NCBI RefSeq assembly: GCF_048537545.1
Contig: NZ_CP183218.1
Reading direction: 5' to 3' (one strand)
From: Chania fonticola_B
GTDB lineage: Bacteria; Pseudomonadota; Gammaproteobacteria; Enterobacterales; Enterobacteriaceae
Length of the DNA: 64,000 nt
Under the pieces are notes generated by a model. It saw only the letters and a program-made list of their open reading frames with translations, was not told the DNA's origin and searched no databases. This document shows, piece by piece, positions 26,127 to 35,285 of this stretch. How positions within the stretch are numbered: position 1 is the first letter of the stretch; every line of letters starts with the position of its first letter. The translations under genes and the position numbers were made by a program.

Positions 26127-27611
26127 TTATTCCGAGGCCAACGCCATGATTTTTTCCTGGTCTGCTTCATCTTTATCCAGGATCCCCGTAATGCGTCCGG
26201 CGTGCATCACCATGACGCGATCGCTCATGCCGAGTATTTCCGGCAGTTCAGACGAAACCAAAATAATGGCGACGCCGCGGTGCGCCAATTCGCTGATCAG
26301 GCGATAAATTTCTGCCTTGGCCCCCACGTCGATACCGCGCGTGGGTTCATCCAGGATCAGGACCTTCGGCTGCGCCAATAGCCAGCGGGCAATCAAGACC
26401 TTCTGCTGATTGCCGCCGCTGAGGTTATTGATAATCTGGTCCATCGTCGGGGTTTTAATATTGAGTTTGCTGATTTGCTCCATGCAGTCTTTGGCCATTT
26501 GCGTCTGGCTGACAAACCCGTTTTTGCTGGTATAGGCGGAAAGGTTGACGATACTCATGTTCTCCACCACCGACAGCACCAGAAACAGACCAGACTTTTT
26601 ACGGTCTTCGGTCAGGAATGCCAGCCCTTGCTCGATGGCTTTGGAGGGGGAACCTATTTTTACCGGCAAGCCTTCAATATAAATCTCGCCCCCCTCAGCC
26701 GGATGCATGCCAAACAGGCTCTCCATCACTTCGCTGCGCCCAGCTCCCACCAGCCCAGCAACCCCGAGAATTTCCCCACGCTTAACCGCAAAGGAGATAT
26801 CGTGGAACCAACCGCTGCGCCGCAACCCGGCCACACGCAACACCTCTTCACCGATATTGTTATTGAACTTGGGGAACATCTGGGTCAGCTCGCGCCCCAC
26901 CATCATGGTGATCAGCGACTGTTTGGTCAGGTTTTCGGTTTTATCACTGGCGATCGAGGTGCCATCACGGAAGATGCTGACCTCGTCGGTGATGGCAAAG
27001 ATCTCATCCATTTTGTGGCTGATATAGATAATGCCTTTGCCCTGCTGCTTCAGTTCACGAATGATCGCAAACAGATGCACCACTTCCCCTTCCGTTAATG
27101 CCGAGGTCGGCTCATCCATGATCAATACGTCGGCGTTATAAGACACCGCCTTGGCAATCTCGACCATCTGTTGGTTGGCGATGCTCAGCGTGCCCAGTTG
27201 GGTTTCCGGGTCTAATTTAATCTTGAGATGCGCCAACAGTTCGCGGGTTTTACGGTTTAATTCCTCGTGGTTTACAAAACCCAGCTTGGCGGGCTCACGC
27301 CCCAGCCAGATATTTTCTGCCACCGTCATATGCGGCACCAGGTTCAGTTCCTGGTGGATCATCGAGATGCCCGAGTGCAAGGCCGCCTGCGTATCGTTAA
27401 ACGTCACCGGCTGCCCTTTGACCTTGATGGTGCCGGCATCGGGCCGATAAATACCGATTAAGCACTTCATCAACGTCGATTTACCGGCACCGTTTTCCCC
27501 CATTAACGCATGCACGCTGCCCGGTTTGATCTTGAGCGACACGTTATCCAACGCCTTAACGCCCGGGAACTGCTTGCTGATGCCTTCCGCCTCCAGCACA
27601 TAAGGATGCAT
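26127..27611 (-). CDS. Sugar ABC transporter ATP-binding protein (double cassette)
   Basis: A 494-residue ATPase with two tandem nucleotide-binding domains: Walker A GENGAGKST, LSIANQQMVEIAKA and Walker B VLIMDEPTSAL in the first, and LSGGNQQKVLIARWL with LILDEPTRGIDVGAK in the second. This is the RbsA/MglA/XylG type. ATG 27611 is preceded by GGAGGTTATCAGT, which argues against the longer frame to 27689. It lies between the binding protein and permease genes and powers import of a monosaccharide-like solute. Confidence 0.92.
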   Translation of the reverse strand: MHPYVLEAEGISKQFPGVKALDNVSLKIKPGSVHALMGENGAGKSTLMKCLIGIYRPDAGTIKVKGQPVTFNDTQAALHSGISMIHQELNLVPHMTVAENIWLGREPAKLGFVNHEELNRKTRELLAHLKIKLDPETQLGTLSIANQQMVEIAKAVSYNADVLIMDEPTSALTEGEVVHLFAIIRELKQQGKGIIYISHKMDEIFAITDEVSIFRDGTSIASDKTENLTKQSLITMMVGRELTQMFPKFNNNIGEEVLRVAGLRRSGWFHDISFAVKRGEILGVAGLVGAGRSEVMESLFGMHPAEGGEIYIEGLPVKIGSPSKAIEQGLAFLTEDRKKSGLFLVLSVVENMSIVNLSAYTSKNGFVSQTQMAKDCMEQISKLNIKTPTMDQIINNLSGGNQQKVLIARWLLAQPKVLILDEPTRGIDVGAKAEIYRLISELAHRGVAIILVSSELPEILGMSDRVMVMHAGRITGILDKDEADQEKIMALASE

Positions 27612-27688
27612 ACTGATAACCTCCGCCGTTATCCTGCCGATCGCTGTGAACGATGCCCCGTACCGTTGGGCAAAGGGCCGGTTGGTCA

Positions 27689-28618
27689 TTACTTTTTATT
27701 CTTGTCGGCAAAGTCCTGGTAATTGGCTTTGGTGATCAGTTGGTAAGGGATCATGACGCTGCTTTCAACCTTCTCACCCTTAACCAGTTGAATGGCGGTT
27801 TGCACGGCGCCCTCCCCCTGACCTTTAGCATCCTGGAAGATGCTGAGGCTCAAATCTCCCTTCTTGATAAACTCCAGGGCATCTGGCGTACCGTCCACAC
27901 CCGCTACCAGCACACCGGTTTTCTTCGCCTGCTTCAGCGCCAGAATGGCACCGATCGCCATTTCATCGTTGTTGGAAGCGATGGCATCAATCTGCTGGCC
28001 GGAGAGGATCCAGTCGGTCGTCACATCAACCGCCTCTTTGCGGAAAAACTTGGCGGTTTGCTTATCGATGATATGAATATTCGGATATTGGGCCACCACT
28101 TCCTCAACGCCGCGAGTCCGATCACGGGTGGCTTCACTGGAAAGCTCGCCGAGCAGGATCATCACATTGCCCTTGCCGTTCATCAGCTTGGCCAGCTCTT
28201 CCATCTGCAGCTTGCCAGCCAGTTTGGAATCTGAACCTACGTAGGCCATACCGGCTGGCAACGTAGCTTCTGGCCGACGGTTGACGAACACCAGTGGAAT
28301 ATGGGCGTTCTCCGCCAGCTTGATCATTGGCTTGACGCCCTGGGTATCCACCGGGTTAAGGATGATGGCGTCGACCCCTTGGCTGACAAAGTTCTCTATC
28401 TGCTGGATCTGCTGCGCGATATCGCCTTTGGCATCTTCAAACTGGCCGCTGACGTTACCTTCCTGCTTCATTTTGTTTTGCATGGATTGGCGCAGGATGG
28501 TCAGGAAGTTGTCATCAAAGTAGGCCATCGACACGCCGATCTTGATATCTTTGGCTAACACCGAGGCTGGCAGCATGCACATCAGTAGCGAGGTGACGAT
28601 CAATTTCTTCAGCTTCAT
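27689..28618 (-). CDS. Periplasmic sugar-binding protein, inositol/rhizopine type
   Basis: A 309-residue binding protein with signal peptide (LLMCMLPASVLA, cut near residue 22) and the type I periplasmic fold. The mature N-terminus KIGVSMAYFDDNFLTILRQSM, the motif GVDAIILNPVDT and the ending PYQLITKANYQDF closely recall rhizopine/myo-inositol-binding proteins (MocB-like) rather than RbsB. No inositol catabolic genes are in the window, so the ligand is inferred. AAAGGGTACAGAAC precedes the start. First gene of the transporter operon. Confidence 0.8.
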   Translation of the reverse strand: MKLKKLIVTSLLMCMLPASVLAKDIKIGVSMAYFDDNFLTILRQSMQNKMKQEGNVSGQFEDAKGDIAQQIQQIENFVSQGVDAIILNPVDTQGVKPMIKLAENAHIPLVFVNRRPEATLPAGMAYVGSDSKLAGKLQMEELAKLMNGKGNVMILLGELSSEATRDRTRGVEEVVAQYPNIHIIDKQTAKFFRKEAVDVTTDWILSGQQIDAIASNNDEMAIGAILALKQAKKTGVLVAGVDGTPDALEFIKKGDLSLSIFQDAKGQGEGAVQTAIQLVKGEKVESSVMIPYQLITKANYQDFADKNKK

Positions 28619-29104
28619 GTTCTGTACCCTTTAATTGTTAGAATGAAGAGGCCTGTTGATTTGACGGCTAATGAAAAATATTTTTTACATTCAAACAACA
28701 CCCCGCTCGTTATTATCGTCTTAAAACCCTGTTCCGCGCGGTATCTCATCAGTTAATACTGGTTATGAGATGCTTAGGGATAATTAAAAATAATCATTAA
28801 AACAATGCATTGAAATTAACCCCTGATGTGACTGTTAAACACTTCACACAGACGTCAAACGTTTGTTTCAAAAATGAGACTAATGAAATTTTTTAACCTA
28901 AACAAGCGAAACGTGTGTTTTGGAATGGGCAAATAACAAAAACATGACAGGGATCTAACAAATGGACGCAAAGTGACCGCCGATCCATCTGGTTTGGCAA
29001 CGTTTGTTCGAATGGGTTGCGGCTGAGGTAAGCGAGGCGGGCGCACATCTGGCGCCCTACATGAGGAATTAGCGAATCCGTTGCAGTTTTGTCAGTTGCC
29101 GGAA
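28619..29104. other. Intergenic region upstream of the sugar transporter
   Basis: About 490 bases, A+T-rich at 28670-28810. It contains a 10-base palindrome CAAACGTTTG near 28856-28865, the type of core bound by LacI-family repressors, and TGTGA/TCACA half sites 12 bases apart that do not have CRP spacing. No small ORF or RNA gene is evident. Confidence 0.4.
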
Positions 29105-29653
29105 CTAGTTTTGTTCTGAGACCAGCACGGCCAGCGTATCCGGTTCCAGGGCGCGGAAGATGTGCGGCCGGTCGGCTGGATAGCAAATATAATCCCCGGC
29201 ATTCAGCTCGGCAGGCTCTTCCACCAGCCCGACCAAGGCGCGCCCCTGGGTAATGACGATGTGTTCCACCGAGCCTAACGGGTGCGGATGAGAAAGACGG
29301 TCGGCTCCCGGCTGGGTCGTCAGCAGATAGATATCTCGCCGTGCGCCAGGCGGACAGGTTGCCAACAGCACCGCCGTATAGTTAGCCACTTCCGACACCA
29401 CCGCCGCCCCTTCCCCACGCCGGATCACCTGCGTTTTACTCTGCTGCGGCTCCATCAAACGCGCAAAGGGGATATCCAGTGCAACGCAGAGTGCCCACAA
29501 CGTTTCCAGGCTCGGATTACCATTCCCCGCCTCCAGTTGAGACAGCGTTGATTTGGCAATTCCTGCCCGGCGGGCAATTTCTGCCAACGAGAGGCCTGTA
29601 CGCTGGCGTTCGCGCACCAGAGCTTCCGCAATGATATTGATGGGTTGTTTCAT
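29105..29653 (-). CDS. XRE-family regulator with C-terminal cupin domain
   Basis: The product (182 residues from ATG 29653; ATG 29662 is possible) has an N-terminal helix-turn-helix (LSLAEIARRAGIAKSTLSQLEAGNGNPSLETL) and a C-terminal cupin (GSVEHIVITQGRALVG, ICYPADRPHIF). This fold family often responds to a small-molecule ligand. It is divergent from azlCD with a perfect 14-base palindrome between them, so it most likely controls that transporter and itself. Confidence 0.88.
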   Translation of the reverse strand: MKQPINIIAEALVRERQRTGLSLAEIARRAGIAKSTLSQLEAGNGNPSLETLWALCVALDIPFARLMEPQQSKTQVIRRGEGAAVVSEVANYTAVLLATCPPGARRDIYLLTTQPGADRLSHPHPLGSVEHIVITQGRALVGLVEEPAELNAGDYICYPADRPHIFRALEPDTLAVLVSEQN

Positions 29654-29676
29654 AGGCCGCATAACTCACTTTATAA

Positions 29677-29690
29677 CGAACGATCGTTCG
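29677..29690. promoter_or_regulatory. Palindromic operator between the XRE-cupin gene and azlC
   Basis: CGAACGATCGTTCG is a perfect 14-base palindrome 24 bases before the regulator start. A second, half-matching copy (TCGTTCGTTTTG) lies near 29731-29742 before azlC. Spacing suits repression of both divergent promoters by the adjacent regulator. Confidence 0.65.
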
Positions 29691-29766
29691 ACTTGTAAAT
29701 CGAGATTGAAGTGTTCATTATAATAGAAAAATCGTTCGTTTTGAGAAAGACAGTGAGAAAAATAGT

Positions 29767-30435
29767 ATGGCAAAAAACTTTTTCCCTTCGCTCGATAAGG
29801 GCGTGATCAAAGGGATCGCGCTGGTCTGCCTGGCGGATGGCATCGTGGGGATCTCCTATGGTTCGCTGGCGACCGGCCTGGGTTTCGAGCTCTGGGTCCC
29901 GCTGATGCTGTCGTTGCTGGTGTTGGCGGGCGCCTCTGAATTTCTGTTTATCGGCATCGTCGCCAGCGGTGGTAGCCCCTTCGCTGCGGCGGCAGCCGGG
30001 CTGCTGGTAAATGCACGCCACCTGCCGTTCGGTATGGCAGTGAAAGAGGTGATCGAGCGCAGCCGCTTTAAGTTATTGGGTTGCCATATCATGAATGATG
30101 AAAGCGTGGTGTTCGGCATTTCCCAACCGACGTTGGCCAAAAAACGGGCGGCCTACTGGCTCTGTGGGCTGGGGATTGCCGCCTGCTGGCCGTTGGGCGT
30201 GTTGATTGGCGGCACCATCGGCAGCTTTATTCACGATATCAATGCCATCGGGCTGGACGCCGTGTTCCCCACCATTTTGCTGGCCTTGATTGTCGGTTCG
30301 CTGAAAAAACTGCGCACCTGTATTTCCGCCTGCTCCGGCACCCTGATTGCCCTGGCTAGCGTGCCCTTGGTACCGATTGGCATGCCAGTGCTGTTTTCAC
30401 TGTTGGGTTTACTGATCAGAAAGCGAGAAAAATAA
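29767..30435 (+). CDS. azlC: AzlC-family branched-chain amino acid exporter large subunit
   Basis: A 222-residue membrane protein with the AzlC/YgaZ pattern: GIALVCLADGIVGISYGSLATGLGF, LVLAGASEFLFIGIVASGG, and NARHLPFGMAV, with about six membrane segments. AzlC with AzlD exports branched-chain amino acids or related compounds (as YgaZH exports valine in E. coli). Its stop overlaps the azlD start (TAATG). Regulation by the divergent XRE-cupin protein is likely from the shared palindromes. Confidence 0.9.
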   Translation: MAKNFFPSLDKGVIKGIALVCLADGIVGISYGSLATGLGFELWVPLMLSLLVLAGASEFLFIGIVASGGSPFAAAAAGLLVNARHLPFGMAVKEVIERSRFKLLGCHIMNDESVVFGISQPTLAKKRAAYWLCGLGIAACWPLGVLIGGTIGSFIHDINAIGLDAVFPTILLALIVGSLKKLRTCISACSGTLIALASVPLVPIGMPVLFSLLGLLIRKREK

Positions 30436-30755
30436 TGGATAACCAAACACTCATCATCGGCATTCTGCTTCTGGCCAGCGGCACCTTTGCGTTTCGCTTT
30501 GCCGGTTTCCTGCTGGGCCGCAGCCTGAGCTTTTCTGATCGGGTTCAGGCCTTGCTCGCCGACTCTGCCACCACGTTGCTGCTCGCCGTAGCGGTGATCG
30601 CGACGCTGTTCGAAGGGCAACACTTTGCTGGTTATGCCCGTTTAGGCGGTGTGGCCGTGGGAGCATTATTAGCCTGGCGGAAAACACCGTTAATCGTGGT
30701 GTTGCTGGCTGCGGCGGCAGTGACGGCGCTGTTGCGGGTAGCCGGTGTGGCATAA
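30435..30755 (+). CDS. azlD: AzlD-family branched-chain amino acid exporter small subunit
   Basis: A 106-residue protein with four membrane segments, including RFAGFLLGRSL and a C-terminal LIVVLLAAAAVTALLR. It fits AzlD/YgaH in size and in its position directly after azlC with overlapping stop and start codons. It is the required partner of AzlC. Confidence 0.88.
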   Translation: MDNQTLIIGILLLASGTFAFRFAGFLLGRSLSFSDRVQALLADSATTLLLAVAVIATLFEGQHFAGYARLGGVAVGALLAWRKTPLIVVLLAAAAVTALLRVAGVA

Positions 30756-30819
30756 CTCACTGCTGGCCGGGTATGATAGCGGCCGGCAGGTATGCTGCCT
30801 CACCGTAGATAGGATAGAA

Positions 30820-31803
30820 ATGGAGAAGCTCGCCACATTAGCCGTAGTTGGAATAGTGCTGCTTGCGCCCTGGACAGCGCTACAGGCCGTGACGCCAGTG
30901 GGCCCAGGTTTTACCCCTGACCGGCCTGCTTCGCTGTTTGACTGTCAGGCTCCGTTGATCAAGCTGTTAGCCAGCAGCAATCAGGCGCTGATCCGGGCGG
31001 AGAAAGTGCCAGCGAACAAGCTGGAAATCAATATGGAACCACGGGCCAGCGGCATACAGGCCATTCAACTGTTCGACCGCCGCAAGTCAACCTCACCCGA
31101 TTCGCCAGGGGCCGGACATCTTGGTTGGGTCATGTACGATCCGCAAACCGGCCAGCTACTGGATAACAGCGCCGACGAACAGCATCCGCTGCAACTCACC
31201 TTTAATCCACAGTACGGCAAACAATATCAGCAATGCCTACAGAAGGAGCAGCGCTGCGCGGCCATTCTGGACCAGATGAAATTAGGCCCAATCATCGCCG
31301 ATTCCCCTAAATATGTGGTGCGTGGTAAAGGCCGGGCTTATTTTCACGTTGCCCCCACCGAGCAGTGCGTCAATGAGTCTCAATTTGTGATCCCGGATGA
31401 CAAAGTGCAAGTGGTGGGTTATGCCGCGCTTGAACCCGTCGAAGGCGAGAAAAATGGCTATCTGTTAGTCGGTTATGGCAATGCCTCCGGCTGGATCAAC
31501 GTTGACCGTCTGGCCCCGCTCGACGAGGTTTGCCACGATGCGCAGGCCAGCGCCGAATCCGCAATAAGCAAAACGGCCTCGCCTACGGCGAGGTTTCTGG
31601 TGAAGAACAAGAAACTCTATTTTTACGACTCGCCGGATAAGCTCTGCCAGGATGAGGGTGGGAAATTTGTCGTCAATGGCGATAGCGTGACCGCCATGCA
31701 CGGGCAGGCTTATAAGGGATTTTTGTTTGTGAGTTATCTTCACCCCAAAACCGGCGATAAAACCACGGGCTGGGTGAAGGCTGATGGTTTGGCTGGGCAA
31801 TAA
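30820..31803 (+). CDS. Exported protein of unknown function with SH3-like repeats
   Basis: From ATG 30820 (AGGATAGAA before it) the product has 327 residues: a signal peptide (LATLAVVGIVLLAPWTALQA), a first domain with paired cysteines, and two later repeats. The repeats (about 190-250 and 275-325) each have a YFH/YFYD-P-C strand pattern ending in SGWINVDRL or TGWVKADGL, typical of SH3-like folds. The open frame to 30745 is not used, by this reading. It is not recognised as a known family. The 65-base gap after azlD suggests a separate unit. Confidence 0.65.
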   Translation: MEKLATLAVVGIVLLAPWTALQAVTPVGPGFTPDRPASLFDCQAPLIKLLASSNQALIRAEKVPANKLEINMEPRASGIQAIQLFDRRKSTSPDSPGAGHLGWVMYDPQTGQLLDNSADEQHPLQLTFNPQYGKQYQQCLQKEQRCAAILDQMKLGPIIADSPKYVVRGKGRAYFHVAPTEQCVNESQFVIPDDKVQVVGYAALEPVEGEKNGYLLVGYGNASGWINVDRLAPLDEVCHDAQASAESAISKTASPTARFLVKNKKLYFYDSPDKLCQDEGGKFVVNGDSVTAMHGQAYKGFLFVSYLHPKTGDKTTGWVKADGLAGQ

Positions 31804-31870
31804 ATGCAGATCCGATATTGCCTTATCCGCTGATTTTCCAGACGGGCGCAGCATGTTGTCAGCAGACTAA

Positions 31871-31890
31871 AACCCACCGAGCGGTGGGTT
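31871..31890 (-). terminator. Rho-independent terminator after the fimbrial-like gene
   Basis: AACCCACCG and CGGTGGGTT form a perfect 9-base stem with a two-base loop; on the minus strand it is followed by TTTTAG. It lies 20 bases after the stop at 31910. Confidence 0.7.
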
Positions 31891-31909
31891 AGAGATCGCT
31901 ATTGATCAA

Positions 31910-32452
31910 TCAGGCAGCCAGCTCAAATAAATAGAGCGTGTAGTCAACCTTGCTCGCCACATTACCCGGCGTTGCGCGGCCGGTACTGCAGAAGTTTGCG
32001 GCAAAGGAGGCATAAACCTCACCATCCATCACCGGGACAAACGCCGAACTGACCAGTTGAGAGTGACTCCCTACCTGGACAATATCGCCTTGCTGGTTAC
32101 GCAGTTGGATCTGCACGTTACCCGCTTCCGCCATATTAATCAGGCCGCCGGTGGCAGCATCAACCGTGGCCCCCCCCTCAAAAAACACCAAGGCGTGAGT
32201 ATATTGCTCCGGGATACCTGCAACGCTGATGTTAAATTGGTGTGGCATGGCCCTGTCGCCAGGGTTTGCCAGCTGCACTTCGCTTACTGCACCAAGCTGC
32301 ACGTAGCCATTTTGCGTTTCGCTGCCGTTAACGCTGACGGTGAGGCCTGCATTGCGTGGCCGCTGTACAATAATGCCACCCTCTTCAATCCCCATGGTTT
32401 GGGCAACGATTTGTCCAGCAAAGTTGATGGTTCCATTGACGGTATTATTCAT
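31910..32452 (-). CDS. Fimbrial-subunit-like protein without signal peptide
   Basis: A 180-residue protein starting at ATG 32452 behind AAGGATATTTACC. It opens with NNTVNGTINFAGQIVAQ and ends with GRATPGNVASKVDYTLYLFELAA, resembling the first and last strands of type 1 fimbrial subunits. It lacks a signal peptide, has one cysteine only, and no chaperone or usher gene is near. It could be a cytoplasmic or phage-like beta-sandwich protein that only resembles pilins. A terminator follows. Function unknown. Confidence 0.55.
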   Translation of the reverse strand: MNNTVNGTINFAGQIVAQTMGIEEGGIIVQRPRNAGLTVSVNGSETQNGYVQLGAVSEVQLANPGDRAMPHQFNISVAGIPEQYTHALVFFEGGATVDAATGGLINMAEAGNVQIQLRNQQGDIVQVGSHSQLVSSAFVPVMDGEVYASFAANFCSTGRATPGNVASKVDYTLYLFELAA

Positions 32453-32674
32453 GGTAAATATCCTTATTCTAATAAGAGAGCACAGTGAAACTGATTTTCC
32501 ACCTGATTTAATTCGCAGTGTTTGTTCTGCTTAATTAAAGATTACCCACTTAATGATAAGGATTCCTTCTGTTACCGTTGTGCTGTCAATGGCAGGACGC
32601 TGATGCCGACGGATAAATCGCTGGGATTTTTGGTAGATATGATCTTTAACCGTGTGAGGGGCCGAACGCAGCAA

Positions 32675-32850
32675 CTATCCTTCAAACTGGTGCCCCACAA
32701 CGTTGAACACGAGCTGAAAGCCATCCTGAGTCGAGTTATGCAGCACCGGATCGATATAGTTGTAGAAAATGGCGGTTCCCGAGATAAAAGGCAAGACCCG
32801 CCCTTCGTCCGGGAAAGGATCAAACCTGTGAATACATTAACCACCACATT
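32675..32850 (-). pseudogene. Short remnant reading frame upstream of the fimbrial-like gene
   Basis: About 50 residues ending at TAG 32677 (…LPFISGTAIFYNYIDPVLH… and a final GHQFEG) read like the end of a folded protein but have no start in frame. A preceding frame (NVVVNVFTG) would join if one T were added to TTT near 32825. I do not recognise it. It lies between the umuC 3' end and the fimbrial-like gene and may be debris of a lost gene or a short frameshifted gene. Confidence 0.3.
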
Positions 32851-32879
32851 ATGACGTAGTGGTCAGGGAAAAGCGCCGC

Positions 32880-34151
32880 TCAGTATACCCGAGCACGGGG
32901 CAAATCACTCAGCCTGGTGGTATAAGCCGGTGACAGCAGTTCACGCTTCATCGACCACACCTGCTGCGTTCCCTGACCAGCAAACCACAGCTTGGCCCGG
33001 CCCGAGTTATTGATGGAGTCCATCACCTTCATTAACTCTTCACTGCCATGCCGAGGCTGATATTCATCGAACATGTCGAGCTGTGCCACACCCTGGCTGA
33101 AAAAATCCTGCAGCATCACGCCACCCTTATCGAAGCGATGACCGGGTTGCCAAATGGCATCCAGACAGCGCATCGCGGCGGCAATAATATCGCGGGTGTC
33201 TTGCGTTGGCGTATTCAATTTTACGCTGGCCGAATTGCCGTAATAGGCCTCGTGAGTGGCGAACGGGCTGGTTTTGATCCAGGCGCTGACGTGCCGACAA
33301 TACTGCCGTTCTGCCCTCAGCTTTTCTGCCGCTCGTGTGGCATATAAACAAATCGCCTGATGCATATGTTCATACTCGGTGATGCGCTCACCAAAGCTGC
33401 GGCTGCTGATAATCTGCTGCTTGGTTGGCGCAAACTCTTCCAGCTCAAGGCAAGGCTCACCACACAGTTCCCGCACCGTACGTTCGACCACCACGCTGAA
33501 GCGTTTACGTATCATGGTGGTACTGGCATCAGCCAGTTGCAGCGCATTTTCTATGCCCATCGCGTTCAGCTTTTTTGCTATCCGCCGCCCAATGCCCCAG
33601 ACTTCCTCTACCGGCACCTTATTCATCAGCTTACGCTGCCGCTCCAGGCTGGAAAGGTCGACCACGCCGTTGGTTTGTTTCACCCATCTTTTGGCGGCAA
33701 AATTTGCCAGCTTGGCCAGCGTTTTGGTTTGCGCAATCCCGACCCCGATCTTTAGCCTCGTCTCGCTCCACACTTTGTCCCGGATCTGCCGCCCAAACAG
33801 CTCCAGATTGCCGCAATTAGGCACCGAGGAGAGATCGAGAAAGCTTTCATCGATAGAATAGATCTCAACGCGGGGGACCAACGCTTCCAATGCCGTCATC
33901 ACCCGAGCTGACATATCGGCATACAGCTCGTAGTTACTGCTAAAAGCGACGCCTCCCGCCCGTTCCAACTGCTGCTTGACCTTGAAATACGGCCCGGTCA
34001 TCGCCATCCCCAATTTTTTGGCCTCTTGGTTACGGGCCACCACGCAGCCATCATTGTTTGATAACACCACCACCGGGCGGCCACGCAGATCGGGCCGCCA
34101 CAGCATTTCACAGCTGGCATAAAAGTTGTTCACATCGGCCAGCGCGTACAT
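32880..34151 (-). CDS. umuC: DNA polymerase V catalytic subunit UmuC
   Basis: A 423-residue Y-family polymerase with ADVNNFYASCE and YSIDESFLDLS catalytic motifs and palm/thumb sequences such as GVGIAQTKTLAKLANFAAKRW. It carries out translesion synthesis together with cleaved UmuD. The start overlaps the umuD stop, so the two form an SOS operon under the LexA box at 34588. Full length compared with E. coli (422). Confidence 0.96.
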   Translation of the reverse strand: MYALADVNNFYASCEMLWRPDLRGRPVVVLSNNDGCVVARNQEAKKLGMAMTGPYFKVKQQLERAGGVAFSSNYELYADMSARVMTALEALVPRVEIYSIDESFLDLSSVPNCGNLELFGRQIRDKVWSETRLKIGVGIAQTKTLAKLANFAAKRWVKQTNGVVDLSSLERQRKLMNKVPVEEVWGIGRRIAKKLNAMGIENALQLADASTTMIRKRFSVVVERTVRELCGEPCLELEEFAPTKQQIISSRSFGERITEYEHMHQAICLYATRAAEKLRAERQYCRHVSAWIKTSPFATHEAYYGNSASVKLNTPTQDTRDIIAAAMRCLDAIWQPGHRFDKGGVMLQDFFSQGVAQLDMFDEYQPRHGSEELMKVMDSINNSGRAKLWFAGQGTQQVWSMKRELLSPAYTTRLSDLPRARVY

Positions 34152-34573
34152 TACTTCAGCCTCGTAATAGTCGACACCACGACGCCGACGATATCTAAAT
34201 CTTCAGCGCCATCATGTAGCGGGATTGGCTGGTAGTTGGGGTTCATCGGTTCGAGCTGCACGATTGGCCGCAGACATAACCGCTTTACCGTGAACTCCCC
34301 GCCAATGCTGGCGATCACGATATCGCCATGTTCGGCCCCAATGCTGCAATCGACCACCAGCATCGAACCATCAGTAATGCCCGCCTCCAACATGCTTTCA
34401 CCGGAGGCGTAGAGAAAATAAGTGGCATTCGGGTGGCTGATGCAATATTCGTTGAGATCGATCCTGGCATGGACGTAGTCCTGCGCCGGGCTTGGGAAGC
34501 CAGCAGGCACCCGATCGGAAAACAGTGGCAGGTACAATTTCTCTGGGGTTGGTGTTGGAACAAAGTGTTTCAT
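34151..34573 (-). CDS. umuD: DNA polymerase V subunit UmuD
   Basis: A 140-residue LexA-like self-cleaving protein. The cleavage site is Ala-Gly in RVPAGFPSP (Cys-Gly in E. coli), the catalytic serine lies in ASGESML and the lysine in EFTVKRL. After RecA-stimulated cleavage it activates UmuC. ATG 34573 is 15 bases from a LexA box, so expression is SOS-controlled. Confidence 0.95.
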   Translation of the reverse strand: MKHFVPTPTPEKLYLPLFSDRVPAGFPSPAQDYVHARIDLNEYCISHPNATYFLYASGESMLEAGITDGSMLVVDCSIGAEHGDIVIASIGGEFTVKRLCLRPIVQLEPMNPNYQPIPLHDGAEDLDIVGVVVSTITRLK

Positions 34574-34587
34574 CGGACATGTCTCTA

Positions 34588-34607
34588 TACTGTGTTTTTA
34601 TACAGTA
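34588..34607 (-). promoter_or_regulatory. LexA (SOS) box of umuDC
   Basis: TACTGTGTTTTTATACAGTA keeps both CTGT and ACAG arms with eight bases between and lies directly before umuD. Confidence 0.92.
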
Positions 34608-34793
34608 TAGATATGCCGAATGGTGGGAGGAAGAGAGATTTTCACCATGAATGATATGGCTATGATCGGTAAGGAAAGAAAGTTGGCCTCTCTGCCAATA
34701 CTCATCATCGGCTAAGATAGGGGCCGCCGACATGGAGCCCATTGATTTATTGGGTAACTATCGTTGAAATAATTACCCAGAGCTGGCCAGTAG

Positions 34794-35285
34794 CTAGTCA
34801 AATACCCCATTGATGACAGAGGCAACAATAGCCGTGCTTAAGGCCACCAGGACTAAATCATTCCCGGCGATACGCCATTCATAGCCAGGATAAGATGGCA
34901 GTTGTCCCAGCATTGAAGCAGGCAACATTTTCTTGGCGATCCCTGGCGGCAATGGCTTGCCCCGTGCCAGGTTCTTGGCAATGCCGGGAGGTAAAGATTG
35001 ATACCCGGTTAATCCATAGTTTACCGCCAGGGGCCGGACACGGTCATAATTGATATTCACGGTAACCAGATCGTCATTACCACCCTTGGCTTTTTTGCCT
35101 TTGTCTGAATGGTCTTTGCCTGAATTACCCTTCCCGTGATTGTCTCCATGGTTAGCGGAATTACCATGCCCACCTCCATTACCATTACCATTACCATTAC
35201 CATTACCTGGATTGGCCATAACGGAGGCTGAGGAAGTGAACACGACCAACGCAAGTGCGAGGGCAGAACAGCGATGCTTGAGCAT
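34794..35285 (-). CDS. CigR-like exported protein (RcnB-type domain)
   Basis: From ATG 35285 (TGAGGTTAGTTAAA before it) the product has 163 residues. It has a signal peptide, then a low-complexity GN-rich stretch, a charged segment, and a conserved C-terminus YQSLPPGIAKNLARGKPLPP with a closing hydrophobic helix (LVLVALSTAIVASVINGVFD). This matches the Salmonella anti-virulence protein CigR that I remember almost motif for motif. CigR there dampens SPI-2 secretion; no such system is visible here, so the role is open. Confidence 0.75.
   Translation of the reverse strand: MLKHRCSALALALVVFTSSASVMANPGNGNGNGNGNGGGHGNSANHGDNHGKGNSGKDHSDKGKKAKGGNDDLVTVNINYDRVRPLAVNYGLTGYQSLPPGIAKNLARGKPLPPGIAKKMLPASMLGQLPSYPGYEWRIAGNDLVLVALSTAIVASVINGVFD

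Noticed and set aside
28800..28860. CRP-like site upstream of the sugar transporter
   Set aside because: TGTGA and TCACA arms are 12 bases apart instead of six.
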